Source: Neurospora tetraspora (Eukaryota > Ascomycota > Sordariomycetes > Sordariales > Sordariaceae). From it: 64,000 nt of DNA. Location of the stretch: contig NW_026944387.1 of assembly GCF_033439725.1 (NCBI RefSeq), forward strand, positions 4,464,001 through 4,528,000, read 5' to 3'. The notes beneath the pieces were generated by a model, which saw only the letters and a list, made by a program, of their open reading frames with translations, made no database searches and was not told where the DNA came from. Made by a program: the position numbers and the translations under genes. This document shows, piece by piece, positions 51,031 to 63,979 of the stretch (its first letter is position 1; the number at the start of each line of letters is the position of its first letter).

Positions 51031-52311
51031 ATGTTCCGCACCGCCGCCCTCACTGCCGCCCGCGTGGCCCGTCCCGCCGTCGCCTCCGCCGTCCGCGTCG
51101 CTGGTGTTGCCCGTCCCGCCGGTGCCTTCGTTGCCGCCGTCCCCAAGGTCGCTGCCTTCCAGGCCGTCAGGTTTTACAGCGCCGGTGGTCACCTCAAGAA
51201 GGAGGAGGTCTTTAGCAGGATTGCGCAGGTGTTGAGTGGATTTGACAAGGTGCGTTTACACTCTTCTCGACAGGATATGCACAGAAGACAAGCAGAGAGA
51301 GGGATGAGGAGGGGGGGAAGGAGGGGAGGGGAGGGGATGGGATACAAGAGAGGGGAGAAGAAGAAGCATAGCGAGCACAGGAGGTTGTCTAGGGGGCATA
51401 CATAACGCGAAGACAAGAGGAGGGAGCAGCGTGTGGAAGAGCATCATCACAGGCACAGGCGAAAGAGCCCGGAAACAAAACACAAACGGAGGAGGAATAA
51501 GGAGATGCAAAGAGCATAAGGCTGCGCAGAAAAGAGAAGGAATACGTTGAAGAGCACTGCGCGCTCCACACGCTGCGCCATGGCCGGTGTTATCGGGAGC
51601 AGCTTGGGAGCTCTTCGGATGTGTTGTTGCCTTGCCGGCTGGTTCTGCTCGGATGATGGTCTCGCCTCGCTTCCTCTTGCTATCTTCCTGGTCAACTTTG
51701 TGTCCCTCCCTCTTCTTCAGAAGCTCCAACAGTCTCGTCTTCACAGCTATTATCAGGACCAAGCTAACATCTACTTTCCAGGTCAACGACCCCAAGAACG
51801 TAAGTACAGGCGCAACCACCAATATCCCGCCTTGCCCTCCCGGCCTGGATGGATGTCTGGACGGAAAGACGAGAGGAGCAAACCGCAATAACAGATGCGA
51901 TGGAACGAGAGATAAGAAATACATGGATGAGAGATTCTGACACAAGCTTGCGCCCCACAGATCACCGAGACCGCCCACTTCGCCAACGACCTCGGTCTTG
52001 ACAGCTTGGACACCGTTGAGGTTGTTATGGCTATTGAGGAGGTATGATACTCTCCCTACTTTCCCTTGCTTATTCTTTCCTAAACTTGTCCTATTCCGAA
52101 TCCCAAACCTGCCCTCTTCCCTCTTCACTGCTGTTGGGGTTGGCGAGTGTTTTGCAGGAGTGGAGCAATATCATTCATAGATGAGACACGATGCTAACAA
52201 AACACGCAAAAACAGGAGTTCTCCATCGAGATCCCCGACAAGGACGCCGACCAGATCCACTCCGTCGACAAGGCCGTCGAGTACATCCTCAGCCAGCCCG
52301 ATGCCAACTAA
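51031..52311 (+). CDS. Mitochondrial acyl carrier protein (complex I NDUFAB1)
   Basis: Four exons: 51031-51249, an 18-nt micro-exon 51782-51799 (GTCAACGACCCCAAGAAC), 51961-52041 and 52216-52311; all GT-AG and phase 0, 137 residues. The N-terminus is an Ala/Arg/Val-rich import sequence ([20 protein letters not shown]). The phosphopantetheine Ser lies in [19 protein letters not shown]. The protein works in mitochondrial fatty acid and lipoate synthesis and sits in complex I. The micro-exon supplies VNDPKN before the ITETAHF helix, a loop kept in other mitochondrial ACPs, so it is real and needed. Introns are 532, 161 and 174 nt, long for this locus. Confidence 0.95.
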
Positions 52312-54093
52312 ATCCTCTGTTCCGTTCCTTGTTCGAGCGTTTTAGAAACCCCACTTCCGCAAATATAAAGCATACTTCTCCCTATCTACCTACCTTACCT
52401 TCTACCTTATTCTTAACCAGATCGATTCGAAACATTTGTCATTGTTTGAGATTCGATTCGATCTGTGTACCATACGAAACTTAGAACTTGAATGAAGAAG
52501 AGATGACGGATGGAACGGAATGTTATGATGGTTCGGGCTAGCTGTGAATGTGGGCGGGGGTGATGTTGATGTCAGGGTGGGTTGTGGTCATATTGGGATG
52601 TGGTGAAGAGGTCAATGTGGTACGATGAATATAGCGTGTCGTCTGTTGTGTCATGGTGGTAAACATCCGTACATTACCCCCTTTCTTACGTGAAGCGAAA
52701 AAAGCGAGGAGTAATGGATGCCTCTGGTGTGGCTGCCTGCCGTCGAGTTGAGAAGCTGGTGAGAGTTCCAGACTGAAGAGAACGGGTTCTTGTCGGAACT
52801 ACCTACTACCTACTGTTGGGAAATGTAACGCTCGCAAGGTACTCAAAGCCAGCATCGATGTATCCCATCATCACCATACTCTTCCTCCGAGCCCCATGAG
52901 CATCAGATGGATATCCAAACGACCTCGTGTCCCCCCTCGAACTCAGCATACCAGACCAGTGGCAATGCCTCTGTCTACTCTCATCACTCACTCACCAGCT
53001 CTTCGGTTTATGCCCATATCTGAGGAAGTCTCGAATGCAAGTGTTTCATACCTACCTAAATTATCACATATTCCAATTTCATCTCATCATCACCAAATAC
53101 ATTCTTCCCCGAGCCATGTACATACACCCTGATCGGGAACCGTTCTCTCGGGATAAACGCACGAACGGACAAACGCATGAACAGGCGAGCAGGAGAATAG
53201 CAACACTTTTGAGTCGACCCTCCAAACATTGATGATTTACACGAATTCAGATATCGACTTGTATCAACCTTTTAGTGCAGCATAGGTTGGATGGAGGTTG
53301 ATGGTAAAAATACGGATGCGGTATATGAGTGCTGTGTACTCTGGTAGTACTCGGCGAGGAGCAAGGAACGACCGGGGAAAATCATTTTCTGGTCCGATGG
53401 AATGATGGACATGGGCGACAGAAGGCCGTATGTAGCGAATGGGTGAAGTACAGAGTTGGGTTTAACGTGGGGATGAAAAAGGAGAGGAACTTGCTCACTC
53501 GCTGGCCTGAGTTTCGCTCGATGGTTAGGAATAAGTTTGACGATCTATAAACGATATCATTCAAGACAATATTATCGCTACTTCGTGTATACAGGTAGTA
53601 GCCAAGCTTCAAAGCGAGAAAAGTGGAATCCATCAGCTACTCTATACACCATTAATCCTACACTATCACGCCTGCCATCCATATACATCATGCGAATGGC
53701 TTCAAAAGCAGGAATTGAAGAACTGTCATAACGGTTGAAACCAAGCCAATTCCAAATGTTCAAGCGCATTTTATCTTCCCCTTTCGTGATCATATCCTTC
53801 AATGTTTTGTTTTGCACGCCACCCCCCTCCGCTGAGTTGTTTTCCTATGGCCAAAAGTATGCTGTCGCTTCTCATCCAGTTTTCTTTTCCCCTCCCAAGT
53901 GCTTTTGTTTTGCTCGGTTCCATGAAAGAAAAAGAAACTGCCAGTTGTGTGTTATATCCAAACGACCGTGTGTATGCATATAAAGATGTTGAAAGTTCGA
54001 TGTTGAATCGTGTAAGATCGCTGAGATGGTTGTTGTGTGTTGAATTTCCGAGTATCCGTGTAGAGCAACGGATGCCCATCGAGACAGGGTCGA
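52312..54093. other. Intergenic between convergent genes
   Basis: 3' regions of the ACP gene and of the CCCH gene. Several frames of 60-105 codons, none with a recognised motif. Confidence 0.55.
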
Positions 54094-56295
54094 TTATTTC
54101 CCACCAACAGCCCCAATAGCTCCCACCTTGCTCACGCCATTCTGGCCATTCTGGCCCTTGGACTCATCGCCGTTCGCACCACCGGCCGCCAATCCGCTCC
54201 CAGCAGCGCCCGCATAACTTCCCCAAGGCGACGAAGACCCGCCGTTACCCAACGAGCCCCCATTTCCCAGCGGGCTACCGTTACGCTTCTGGTTCTGTCC
54301 CGCCTGGGTGGTGTCTTCCTCCTCCTCCATACTGAAGACAAACTCGCTCTGTTCCTCCTCCTCGCCTTCCTCATTATCCTCATTGATAATCGGCGTAGCA
54401 AATCTCCCGCTTGTCGAGCTGATCGAGTTGGAGCTGATGTGCCTCTGCAAGCTATCCCCCCTTTCCTTACCAATGACACCAGCCCCAGAGGCTCCATTGC
54501 GGCCCAAGTTGGGGTGAAGGCCGCGGGGGCTCGAGGAGATGACGGATGCGTCCTCGCCGATTTTGCTACGTTGGAATTGCTGAGTGAGCGCAGACAACGA
54601 CTCGCCGGTGAGGCTTCCTTGGCGGTTGGAATCCTCAGATACAAAAGCGCTGGCTAGGCTTGAGTTACGCAGCGGGCTGCCAACGTGTCCAAAAGCCGAG
54701 GGCGGGTGCTTGATGCTGCGGCCAGCGATGGGCATAAAGTTGAGACTGCCGCTTCCGCCGTTGGACTCCAACTTTTCTCTCTCCTCCTCCTCCTTTTGGC
54801 GCTGGAAAAGCGATCCCCATCTGCTCGGGCTCTGAGAAATCGGGCTACCGAACTTGGTCGCGTCGAGTCCGGTAGAGTCCAATGGGGCATCGAAGCCACG
54901 AACGGTAGCGGTGCTGGATCCCCTCCTCGCGCGTTCGGCAGGGGTAAGCAGCTCATTAGCCAACTCTCCGGGTACGTAATCCTCCTCATTGTCAAAGATC
55001 AAATCAGAGTCCCAATCCCGGTCATGGGGGACGCTCTGGCTCATCAGCCTGGGCTTAGCAAACCGGGTCGAGCTGCTGTGCATCGGCCTTCTGCCAAAAC
55101 CGCCGAACTCCTCACCGCCGAGGCTGGAACCGTAGAAGGCCGCCGAGGAGTGAGTGGGCGGGCTATTGGCGAATCCATCGCCGCTGAAGAGGGACTGGGA
55201 GATGTTGTCATTTCCACCAAAAGCCGAGTTACGTAGCGCACGGAGGGTGTGCGAGGTGTTGACGTCCTGGGTCACGCTCATGCCGAGGGAGCTAGAGTCC
55301 AGACCGAACTTCTCGGGAACCGAGGAGGGCCAGGGGCCGTAGCGGGCGGCGTGGGAGATGCCATTGCTGTCGAAGGAGGCGGGGAGGGGTGCGTCTAGGA
55401 CTGACAGGCCCTTGGGGACGGGAGAAACGCCGAGACCGAAGCGGCCGGCAAGATCCTCATCCCGGGGGGAGCCATATGCGGTAGTGGGGTTGGAGGTATA
55501 TGTGGTATCGATGGTCGGGATTCCATTGCCTCCGCTGTTTTGGTATTGTTCATCGGGATGACCGTAGGCGGAGGCGGAGTACGGGGGAACGGCGTCGGCA
55601 CGGAGGAACGAGTTGGTAAGGGCGCTGTTGGATGGTTGGTGGTAAGTGTTGGGGTTCACGCGGGCACCCAAGGTGACGGGCGGGGCACCGATCGTGACAC
55701 CGCCTTTGCCATAGTTGACACGGCGGCCGTCGGGCAACACGTGGATGTTGGCACACTTGGGACCGAATTTGCAGTTACCCTATAATCATGGTGGCACAGA
55801 ACATGTCAGTCGTCAAGATCCAGGGATTTGGGTCTTATCGGTCATACCTTGGCAAAGTATTTGCACACCGTTTCGGCCGCGGCACTGAGGTCGTGGCTGA
55901 AGGGACACGCGGAGCCGGCCTGGCAAGCGCCCTGGCGGAAGAACTTGCACGGAACATGCGATGTGTCTGCGAAAGAGAACTCCCCGTTAGCCCACAGGCG
56001 ACACTTTGGATTACTCGTTTTGGGATCCATAATGCTGTCGAGGCTGTTCTCTCGAAACCTTTACGACGACAAGGCCGAAGAAACAGCGGGGAGAAGTGCA
56101 TCAGGACAACTCACTGGGCGGACTACGCGAATGATCAAATCGGTGTGCTCCTGGCAGTTGGCCGCCAGGCATGGGAGACGCAATCATGGTCGGGGCAGCA
56201 CCAGGCCCTGCCAGGTTTGGGTTGATGTTGAGACTGCCAGATCGCATGTGACTGTGACTACGATAGTCGGCGGCCGCACCGTTGGTAGCGGACAT
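54094..56295 (-). CDS. CCCH zinc-finger protein with two fingers
   Basis: Three exons (56115-56295, 55848-55966, 54094-55779), GT-AG, phases agree, 661 residues. The joined N-terminus reads SRSPPNTSHVPCKFFRQG across the first splice. The fingers are C-x7-C-x5-C-x3-H: CKFFRQGACQAGSACPFSH and CKYFAKGNCKFGPKCANIH, which begins in exon 2 and ends in exon 3. LPDGRRVNYGKGGVTIG follows. Tandem fingers of this spacing usually bind RNA; the pair resembles yeast Lee1-type proteins. The remaining 500 or so residues are disordered (Ser/Gly/Asn-rich) with an acidic patch (EDNEEGEEEEQSEF) and a Gly-rich end. The first intron (55967-56114) also contains an open frame, which is not used if this model is right. 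Confidence 0.87.
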
Positions 56296-59200
56296 GTTGT
56301 CAAGCTGTTGTCAGGCCGTTGTCAGGTCCGTCGGTTCGAGTCCGGCTGCAAAGAGGACGAGGTCGGAGGATGGTCGGAGGATGATCGGGTGGCAGGAGCC
56401 AGGAAGGGGCCCGGGCTAGGTGGCGGGTCGTAGAGGTACACTTGATGCCCGCTGCCGGCGGTCCGTTGATGTTGCCTTGGACGGTGGCGGCGGTGACGAG
56501 TTGGAAGCAACTGAACTGTCTGTTCCTGGGTTGGGCCAATGTTCAAGCCAAGGTTCTTAAGGTAGAGAAGAAGTAAGAGTCAGGATGAAGTGGTGGCAGG
56601 CAGGTGAGGTGTTGAAAAAGGATCGAGATGGCAGCTGAGGCCGGCCACTAATAGGCGGAGACGAGGCAGGTTGAGGTCGGAGTCGGGTGGCAGTCGGGGA
56701 CTCGAGCTGTAGATGTACCGAGATGTATGCGGATGTCGAGGCAAGGTAAGGTACCTTTAACAAGTTAACTCGGCTCGGCTCCGATCGCATCGAAGGGAAC
56801 CGGAATCGCCTGAGGGGAAAAGGATGGAATTTGGGCGGTGGAGGGGCGGCGGCCCGATTCTGGTCGCCAGCCAGTAGGGAATGATGCTGTTAGTGCAGTG
56901 CGCTTGCTCGGTTCAGGCGTTGGCTTCGGTTGTTAGTGATTTGGTGGCCGACAACGGCCATTCGTTAGCGCACTCGGCCAACTCTTACACTGCCAAGACT
57001 TGCCAGTGGACGGAGTCTAGAATCGGCCAATTGCAGTGAGGGAAGAGGGGCAACCGGCGGGGTTCACAGCTGTCGTCAAATGCCAACTCGATTTGCTGAT
57101 ATGAGGTACACGGTGCCTGCCAAGACTTTGGCTCCCACTGCAGGGACAGAACAAGGTTATTCAGACTTTGTCATAAGCAACTGATGTTGTTGTAATCAAT
57201 CCGATCCGACATCTACGGTAGATTGGACGGAATGGATGAGGTGAGATGACAGACAGACAGTCGGTAAAACGCGTGGACAGCGATCCCCTAACGTCGATGG
57301 ATATGTATTAGGGTATCATTAACGACTCCAGGTTAGAGTCGGCTTGGTCGGGTCAGCCGAGTGATTTCGGGTTGATCTCTCACTTTTCAGCGTCTCTTGG
57401 TAGTGTAACCAGAACGCATGACGGGAGAACCGGGATTCAAGACGATGCAAGCAGACCGGCGAGAAACTATGTAAGTCAAAGGGAACAATGAAGACGGGGA
57501 TGGAGCTGAATAAATGGAACCAACAGAAAGACAAGAGGTTGTTGCCTAGTTGTTGACTGGTTCGCGCCTCGTCCACTTTCCATTCCCATCCCCCCTATTT
57601 CTATAACAAGGCTGATGTCTCTGTTTGCAGTGGCAACCATCGCGAGGCATTCCCGCTCGGTCAGTTGGAGAAGGGTGTCGTACTTATTGGGTATGGTATC
57701 TCGGCTACCTTTACGGTATCTTACGCCTCCATCTCGACCACGCCAATGTTCAACTCCGCAGTATTGAATGCCACTCCCACAACCATCTGAATGCTCTGAC
57801 CGTAAAGATCAGCTCAACAGGTTATTGCCTTTCGAGTTCGATAACAAGAGTATATGAGCTCACAAGAATACCAGGGAATGATGAACCGTGTACAAGTCCA
57901 GACCGCAGAGCTGAACTGGAGTTCGCTCCCTCTCCGTGCGGGGTGAGGGGAACTAATGCATTATGCCCACCCTCACCGCCGCCACTGGCATGACGGATAA
58001 CCGGCCAAGGTCAATGCCCTGTGCTCAAGCTGTCAACCCGGCCTCTTGTCTCGGTGTGGTAACACTGGCCCTGGGCTCACCTGGCTCTGCTCTTTATCGA
58101 ACGTCGGCACACAAGGCAGCCGGACAGGTTGATTGCACAGCTTGAAGCTCCAAGCCGTCTGACCGTGGGGGTCCATTTCTGCTTCTGTCTCACATTCTCC
58201 AAGCCGTCTTCTATGAACATCATGCTCACTTTATCCCGTTCCTCAAGCCGAGTGGCAGAGGCACTCCTCCCCGGTTGCCTGGTCCCGAATCCAGGCCAAG
58301 GCCAAGGTCAAGATAAACACGGAAGGTGTGTGTCTCGGTGAGGCCAGTGGGGAAGCACTTGGAGACTGAGAAGGATAACAAACCGGGAAGTTGCAATCGG
58401 ATGGGCGCCACATGAGCGGCGTGCCTCGTCACGAGAACATTCACACTCCCTGGCTCCTTCCATGGGCGAGCCTGGGCGTTATGCACGCACTTTATCAGCT
58501 GCCTTTCCTTTTTCGGAATTTCAAAATTCCAACTTTGACGGAAATTCTTATCGAAATCAATCCCTTCCGATCCAGACTCGACATGCTGACAGCTTGACGC
58601 CTTGACTGCCTGGCGACGCATGTCTCACCCCAAGGCTCATGGCTCACAGCATCAAGCCATCACAAACACCGCGACACGCTCGAGATTCAGGAAAGACGGA
58701 GTAAATCTTCCTGACGATTATCGACAACCAGCCGGAGATAATCAGCGGGTTCACAAGCCAAGGAGCAATGGTTCACGCTAACCTCCATCAACCCTCCACT
58801 ACCTGGGCTGATCCGTCTGATCCTATCACCGCAACGCCACACTAGCGGTTGATAATCCGGGCTGCATCCAGGGTCAACAGGGTTATCATTGATTCAACGA
58901 ATCCCCGTTTGTCAACCGACATTGTCCATCATTGCCTGTGAGGATCAAAAGGTCAACATTGGCTGGCTGGATGGAACTCACAGGACCACCACGAGGGTTC
59001 GCGAGGGTTCGCAAATGCGAGAGCGGGATCACTTCATGTATCATGCATGAAGAGAGATGATCTCGCAGCAGAAGACCACAAGGAAGGTTCATCGTCACAA
59101 CGGTTTCTTCTTCATTGGTCATCGCCCGTGTTGCTCCCTTCAAGCTATCATGACCGGTCTGCGTTCTGTAGTGTACTCCCAAGATGTGACACCTGCCATT

Positions 59201-60176
59201 GACCACTTCTCCAATCACTGCCCGATTCACGACACCCTCCCGATGAGCTAGTGGCTTGTTATGGACTGCTCTGGCTGCGAGTGCAGGAATAGCTTCACAA
59301 TACTAGGGAACGAGAATGCCATTTGGAAGTCCATATGAGCTGAAACAAGCCTTTCAAGTTCACTTCGTTGCTCAGTTTGAAGACATTGAAAGACGAGATG
59401 GGACTAGAGTTACTGGCCATACTTCTTTCGTATTGGACAGCATGAACCCCTCCTCATGAGACACTACCTATTCACTCCTTCTCGTATTATCAAAACAGAT
59501 CAACATCCTCGTGGTCGCGGTTATCGCCTTGGTCCGAACTCGCTGCAACTCATGTTCACATTCCAACACCATCTTTAACACCACTCATTCGCTGCGGCTG
59601 GGCCCGAGACCACCACTCTACCAACCTCAGCCATGGCATTCATCCTTGACCTATCACTCGGAAGAACTGCTTGTCCGAAATCAAGTTTCCCTAACCGTTC
59701 TCAAGCACACCATTTCCCCGGTCCTACCTATCCCAACTCCCAGATTCCTCGTCTCGAGACCAACCACAACGATCAACATCAAGGCAGGCCGGCACTCAAC
59801 TACCCCATGGCCATGAGCCACCCTTGAGCCACAATATGAGCCCCATGATCAACTGATCGTCATCATGATACGATTGCCATTCTCGCTTATCTCCGTCTGC
59901 CGCCCTCAACGGCATCGAATTCGATTATCACATTCGCAAGACTTCGCATTGCTTACCTGTCCGAAAGACTCACGTCGTCCAGTCCCACAACTTCCATCGC
60001 CACATACCACCCTCCTCATACTGACACTCACTCAGCCTCGCCCCGGTGTAGAGTAGAGGGTCCCAAACAACTGTCATAAGCTCAAGCGCCGAGGATAGTC
60101 TCACTTGACACGGGAACTTGTTTCCGCCTCTGCTTCTATCTCATTCAGCCAATAAACATGTCAAGCACGTGTACTG

Positions 60177-60207
60177 AGACAAGACAAGACAAGACAAGAC
60201 AAGACAG
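60177..60207 (+). repeat. ACAAG pentanucleotide repeat
   Basis: About six exact copies of a 5-bp unit in a row. Confidence 0.9.
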
Positions 60208-61610
60208 ACTGCCAGGGCTCGACATGGTGCTGTGAGTCTGAGTCTCGGATCATCATGGCGTTGGTGTTCACTACGTTTCTCTACCTCTAGGGGAGGTATG
60301 TCTCATATGATGCCCCACTCATACCTACACACCAATACAGAGAGATGTGTCACAGTGCCGAACGGAATATTCGGGCCCCAGTGGGCTGAATTCGTTGATT
60401 TGCGAAAATTGCTTCTCCATGGAATGTTTCGGTGGGTGTAATAGCTGAGGTGAGCTTGTTGTGGCCGGAAAGAGCTACCTGGTTGTGGTTTTTATGGATT
60501 TTGAGTACCGCTGCCTCACCTACATCACTCATGGAAGTACTCACAATTGAGGGTTGATGGCAGGCAGGACACCAAAGAGTCACTCAGGAATGGAAGAATC
60601 GGCTATCCAGCTCTAGACCCGATGTTCACTCGTTATCGCCATCCGCAAGTCCAAGATTGGAGAGAAACAGTGGAAGAAGACTCCTCGTAACTGAGACATT
60701 AGGCGTCCAACATTGATGCCGACCAAGGCATAAGACATGTGAAGATGGTGTCAATCAGTCAGGCTACTAGTGTCGACGGCGCTATCTAACCCATCGCATG
60801 ATGGACGCGCAAGTGAACAGATTGTGGCAACCATGGAAGAACATGGCATCTGTCACCCGGTACCTCTAGGCATTTTGCTCCGCACCGATTGGAAGCCATT
60901 AGGTGCTGGTGGCCTCAGCCTACCTGCGTGGCATATAACACCAGACACTACTAGACATACTTCTCGGAGCCTCGCGAAAGCTCTCTTCGGATGAAGACCA
61001 GGTCACAGGTCAGGCAGAACACGGGTATAGCGTGGGGGTTTTGTCTTCCGGCGGGAGTTAGCAGGTGTACTGGCTGCTCTTGTCCGGATTTGCTTGGAGT
61101 GAGAGGTGGAAGTGGTATTTGTCGTTCCCGACTTTGGTCAAGACAATGTATGAGATACGTCCCGTCCCTCAAGTTCCTTGTAGGCATGACCCTTTGGTAC
61201 CTTACCTACCTTGGCACTAATTCCACTCGTATGGATGCAAAACTTCTTCCATCTCACCAAACGGTCCGCCTAAAGCTCAGGTAGTTGCATCTCTACCTAC
61301 CTCTATATGTACCCAAATATACAGCTGTGAGCAAGTGAACGACAGCAATGAGGTCTTTTAAAAATCATGTACTCCTTGACCTCACGGCAAGCATTCCACT
61401 CTCTTTGACCGGTTCGATTCAAGTTGTGCCTTCACCGAGCACCAACCCCTCAACCTTCCATCCCAACTTTCGTTCCTTCCACCTCGGTCCCGTGCCGTGT
61501 TCGAAACCTATGACTAAAGCACAGCTAATCACTCCCCATACAGCAGTACAATACAAGGGGTAGAGGGTAGATAAGGTATAATACTTCGCCGGCACCTAAT
61601 CCTATCCCCT

Positions 61611-61738
61611 GGGACGGATGGCACAGCGGTAGTAGTGTTGCCCCTTTCCCAATCCTTCCTTCCTTTTCCTTCCTTGAGCTTCACGGCTGTAAGGCGTTCG
61701 AACCGGGCGGGGGTGAGTCGCTATTGACTCATTTTTTT
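61611..61738 (+). ncRNA. Possible tRNA-like pol III unit or SINE-type relic
   Basis: An A-box match (TGGCACAGCGG, 61619-61629) with a pairable D arm (GCAC/GTGT), a B-box match (CGTTCGAACCG, 61695-61705) and a T7 stop (61732-61738) lie in the right order within 130 bp. The acceptor and T stems do not pair well, and the middle is a pyrimidine-rich CCTT stretch, so it is not a normal tRNA. It may be a decayed tRNA gene, a tRNA-derived SINE or a small polymerase III RNA. Confidence 0.35.
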
Positions 61739-62630
61739 CTTTTATCTTTTCCTTCCTTTTCATTTTCAAATTGGTATTTCCCTTTTCCTTGCTTCAAGCA
61801 GCCGGCCGCGTGTGCGGCTAACAGAGGCTTAATTGATATATATCCCACTGACTCTCTGATATATGCCCCGAGTAGTATAATAACCGACTGACTGGTGAAG
61901 TGAGAGTGAAAAGGAGTCGAATCATTAGGTAGAAAGCACAGAAGATAACAACTCACCGTGCACTACATGTGGTCTACCTTACACCACCTGCCTTACTTAC
62001 ATCCCACCAGCCAGCCAGCCTAACCCCTCTTTGAGAAAATCACCTTACACGGCCTGCAAAAGTAGTATAGGAAGGAGTTGGCCAAGTACCCGACACCGTG
62101 TTGTGCAACGAGACGTGTATAATTAATTGCAAGTATCTAACCGTTGAAGGCAGATGGATGGGTCACTTGCCTGGTGGGAGGTATAGCATGGAGTTATAGA
62201 AGTACCTTAACTTGGGAAGTTCACCTCAGTCAGAGTGAGAAGGAGGTGATGTCGAAGCCAACGAAGTGTACCCGAAATACTGGCAGCCAAGGTAACAAAG
62301 GCCACCCAAATTCTGATGTAGGATACCTTACTTGTTGGAGACTTGCGACGAGAGATAAGAACAGTTTGTTTGCAGGAATTGCCTGCCTTGGTCATCAATC
62401 TGAAGGCACGTCATTGGATAGGTAGGAGTTTAGAGGTAGGTAGGCACCTAATGTCCGCCCAGCAAAAGTGTTAAATTTCATAATGGGAACGAGCGTCATG
62501 ATCTTGTTGGTTCGGATGATATCGAACCACAGCACCAGAAGGAACTGAAAGGAGCAAGCACGTAAACATCTCCAAAACAAACGCCAAATGGTATTCCAAA
62601 TTCAACTAACAAGCAAACCCGTTACACGTT

Positions 62631-62659
62631 CCACTTCCACTTCCACTTCCACTTCCATG
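62631..62659 (+). repeat. TTCCAC hexamer repeat, about 5 copies
   Basis: A run of TTCCAC units about 45 bp downstream of the P450 stop codon. Confidence 0.85.
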
Positions 62660-62702
62660 ACCCCTTCTCATATACCTCCCAGGCTTTCAGGCCATCATCA
62701 CC

Positions 62703-63979
62703 CTAGGCCATCACCCTCGGCTTAACCCTCACCTTAAACCCAACCGGCCTGATCTGGAACCAGCCATCCTGCCTATACTCATACCCCTCATCCGCCACCT
62801 CAAAGTCGACCTCATGTATCAGTCTCGCCGTTACAATCTTCAAGAAATTCTTGGCCCACTCCTTGCCGATACACTCCCTCTTGCCATTACCGAACCACTT
62901 CTTCACACCCTTGGGCAACCGGTCAAACTCGTCGCCCATCATCCTCTCGGGCTTGAACGCCAGGGGATCCTCAAACACGGCTGGGTCGCGGTTGACGCCC
63001 GCTAGGACGATGATGAGCTTTTGGTCGTGGGCGACTTGGTACTTGCCTCCTTGGAGGAGGATGGGGGACTTGTCGGCTTTGTTTTGGCGGGGGATGGGCT
63101 CGATGTTGAAGCCTGGTGCGGCGCACGAGAGACGGAGGGTTTCGCGGGTGATGCCTTCGATGTAGGGGAGTTGGGAGAGGTGCTCGTCCTTGAGAGGGCC
63201 GGTGCCAATGACGCGGTCGAGTTCTTCGCGGGCTTTGGTGACGACTTCTGGGTTTTGGAGCAGGTAGTAGATGGTGGCGGTTACGGCGCAGGGCGCGGTG
63301 GCGGAGCCGATGGGCATGGTGACGATTTCGTCGATGACTTCGGACTCGGAGAGACCCTTTCCGGTTTCGGGGTCTTTGGCGTTCATGAAGGCCCAAAGCA
63401 TGTCGTGCTTGTCTGTGGGGTTTTCTTGACGGTATTTGAGAGTGTCCGCGCCCCAGGTTCGTAGAGTCTTGATGGCTTTCTTGAACTTGGAGGAGTAGAG
63501 GAGCCAGTTGACGAGACCGGGGCGAGTTGGGCGCATGATGGCTTCGGAGACGGCATCTTCCATGCCTTGGATGACGGGATGGCCGCCGGCTTGGATGCAA
63601 TTGAGTTTTTGGCTGAAGAGGGTGAGGGATGTGGCTTCGAGGTTGACGAGGTTGAGGTCGACGAGAGGCTCGAGGACGTTGTTGTCACCGAGGGATGCCC
63701 ATTTTTGGATGACCTCGGTTGCGCAGAGGTTGATGTCGTCGGTGTAGCCTGAGACGGCTTGAGGGGTGAGGAGGGGAGCGATGATTCGGTGATGGATTCC
63801 CCAGCTTTGTTCGTGGTCGTAGGCTGTGAAGAGGGCATCGTGGACCAAAGCGCGGATCTCGACGATGGGACCGCCTACGTATTTCTGGAAGCGTTGTTCA
63901 TCGCAGATTTCTTCGGCGAGGGCGGCGCTGGCGACGAAGACGATGGTCTTGCCGAGGATCTTGACCTGGAAGATTTCGC
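62703..63979 (-). CDS. Cytochrome P450, CYP505/CYP102-like haem domain, partial
   Basis: The last exon only; it starts at a CAG acceptor (63980 side) and the N-terminal part lies outside the window. The 425 residues include the ExxR motif (ITRETLRLSCAAP), a PERM-type block (FKPERMM) and the haem-Cys loop FGNGKRECIGKEWA. FGNG with an immediately following KR/QR-x-CIG is the style of the self-sufficient CYP102/CYP505 P450s. The protein ends at KPRVMA, just after the haem domain, so no flavin reductase follows. In the I helix the usual A-G-x-D/E-T is PIGSATAPCA, without the acidic residue. It is 18.8 kb from the PKS, with core genes between, so a shared pathway is not indicated. Confidence 0.85.

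Larger units (their letters stand above)
56296..62702. other. Gene-poor 6.4 kb stretch
   Basis: No gene is supported. Many frames of 60-130 codons overlap on both strands without motifs. It contains short tandem repeats (60177-60207, 62631-62659) and the tRNA-like polymerase III unit at 61611-61738. Confidence 0.5.

Noticed and set aside
55842-56030. Open frame with a Met upstream of the first CCCH finger (MDPKTSNPKCRLWANGEF)
   Set aside because: Splicing from the GTGAGT donor to the CAG at 55967 gives SRSPPNTSHVPCKFF in frame, which fits the family better; the extra piece is intronic.
61611-61738. A normal tRNA gene with a long intron
   Set aside because: The 5' acceptor GGACGGA has no matching 3' strand and the T stem does not pair.
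62703-63979. P450 as tailoring enzyme of the PKS cluster
   Set aside because: It is 18.8 kb away with complex I, tRNA and CCCH genes between.
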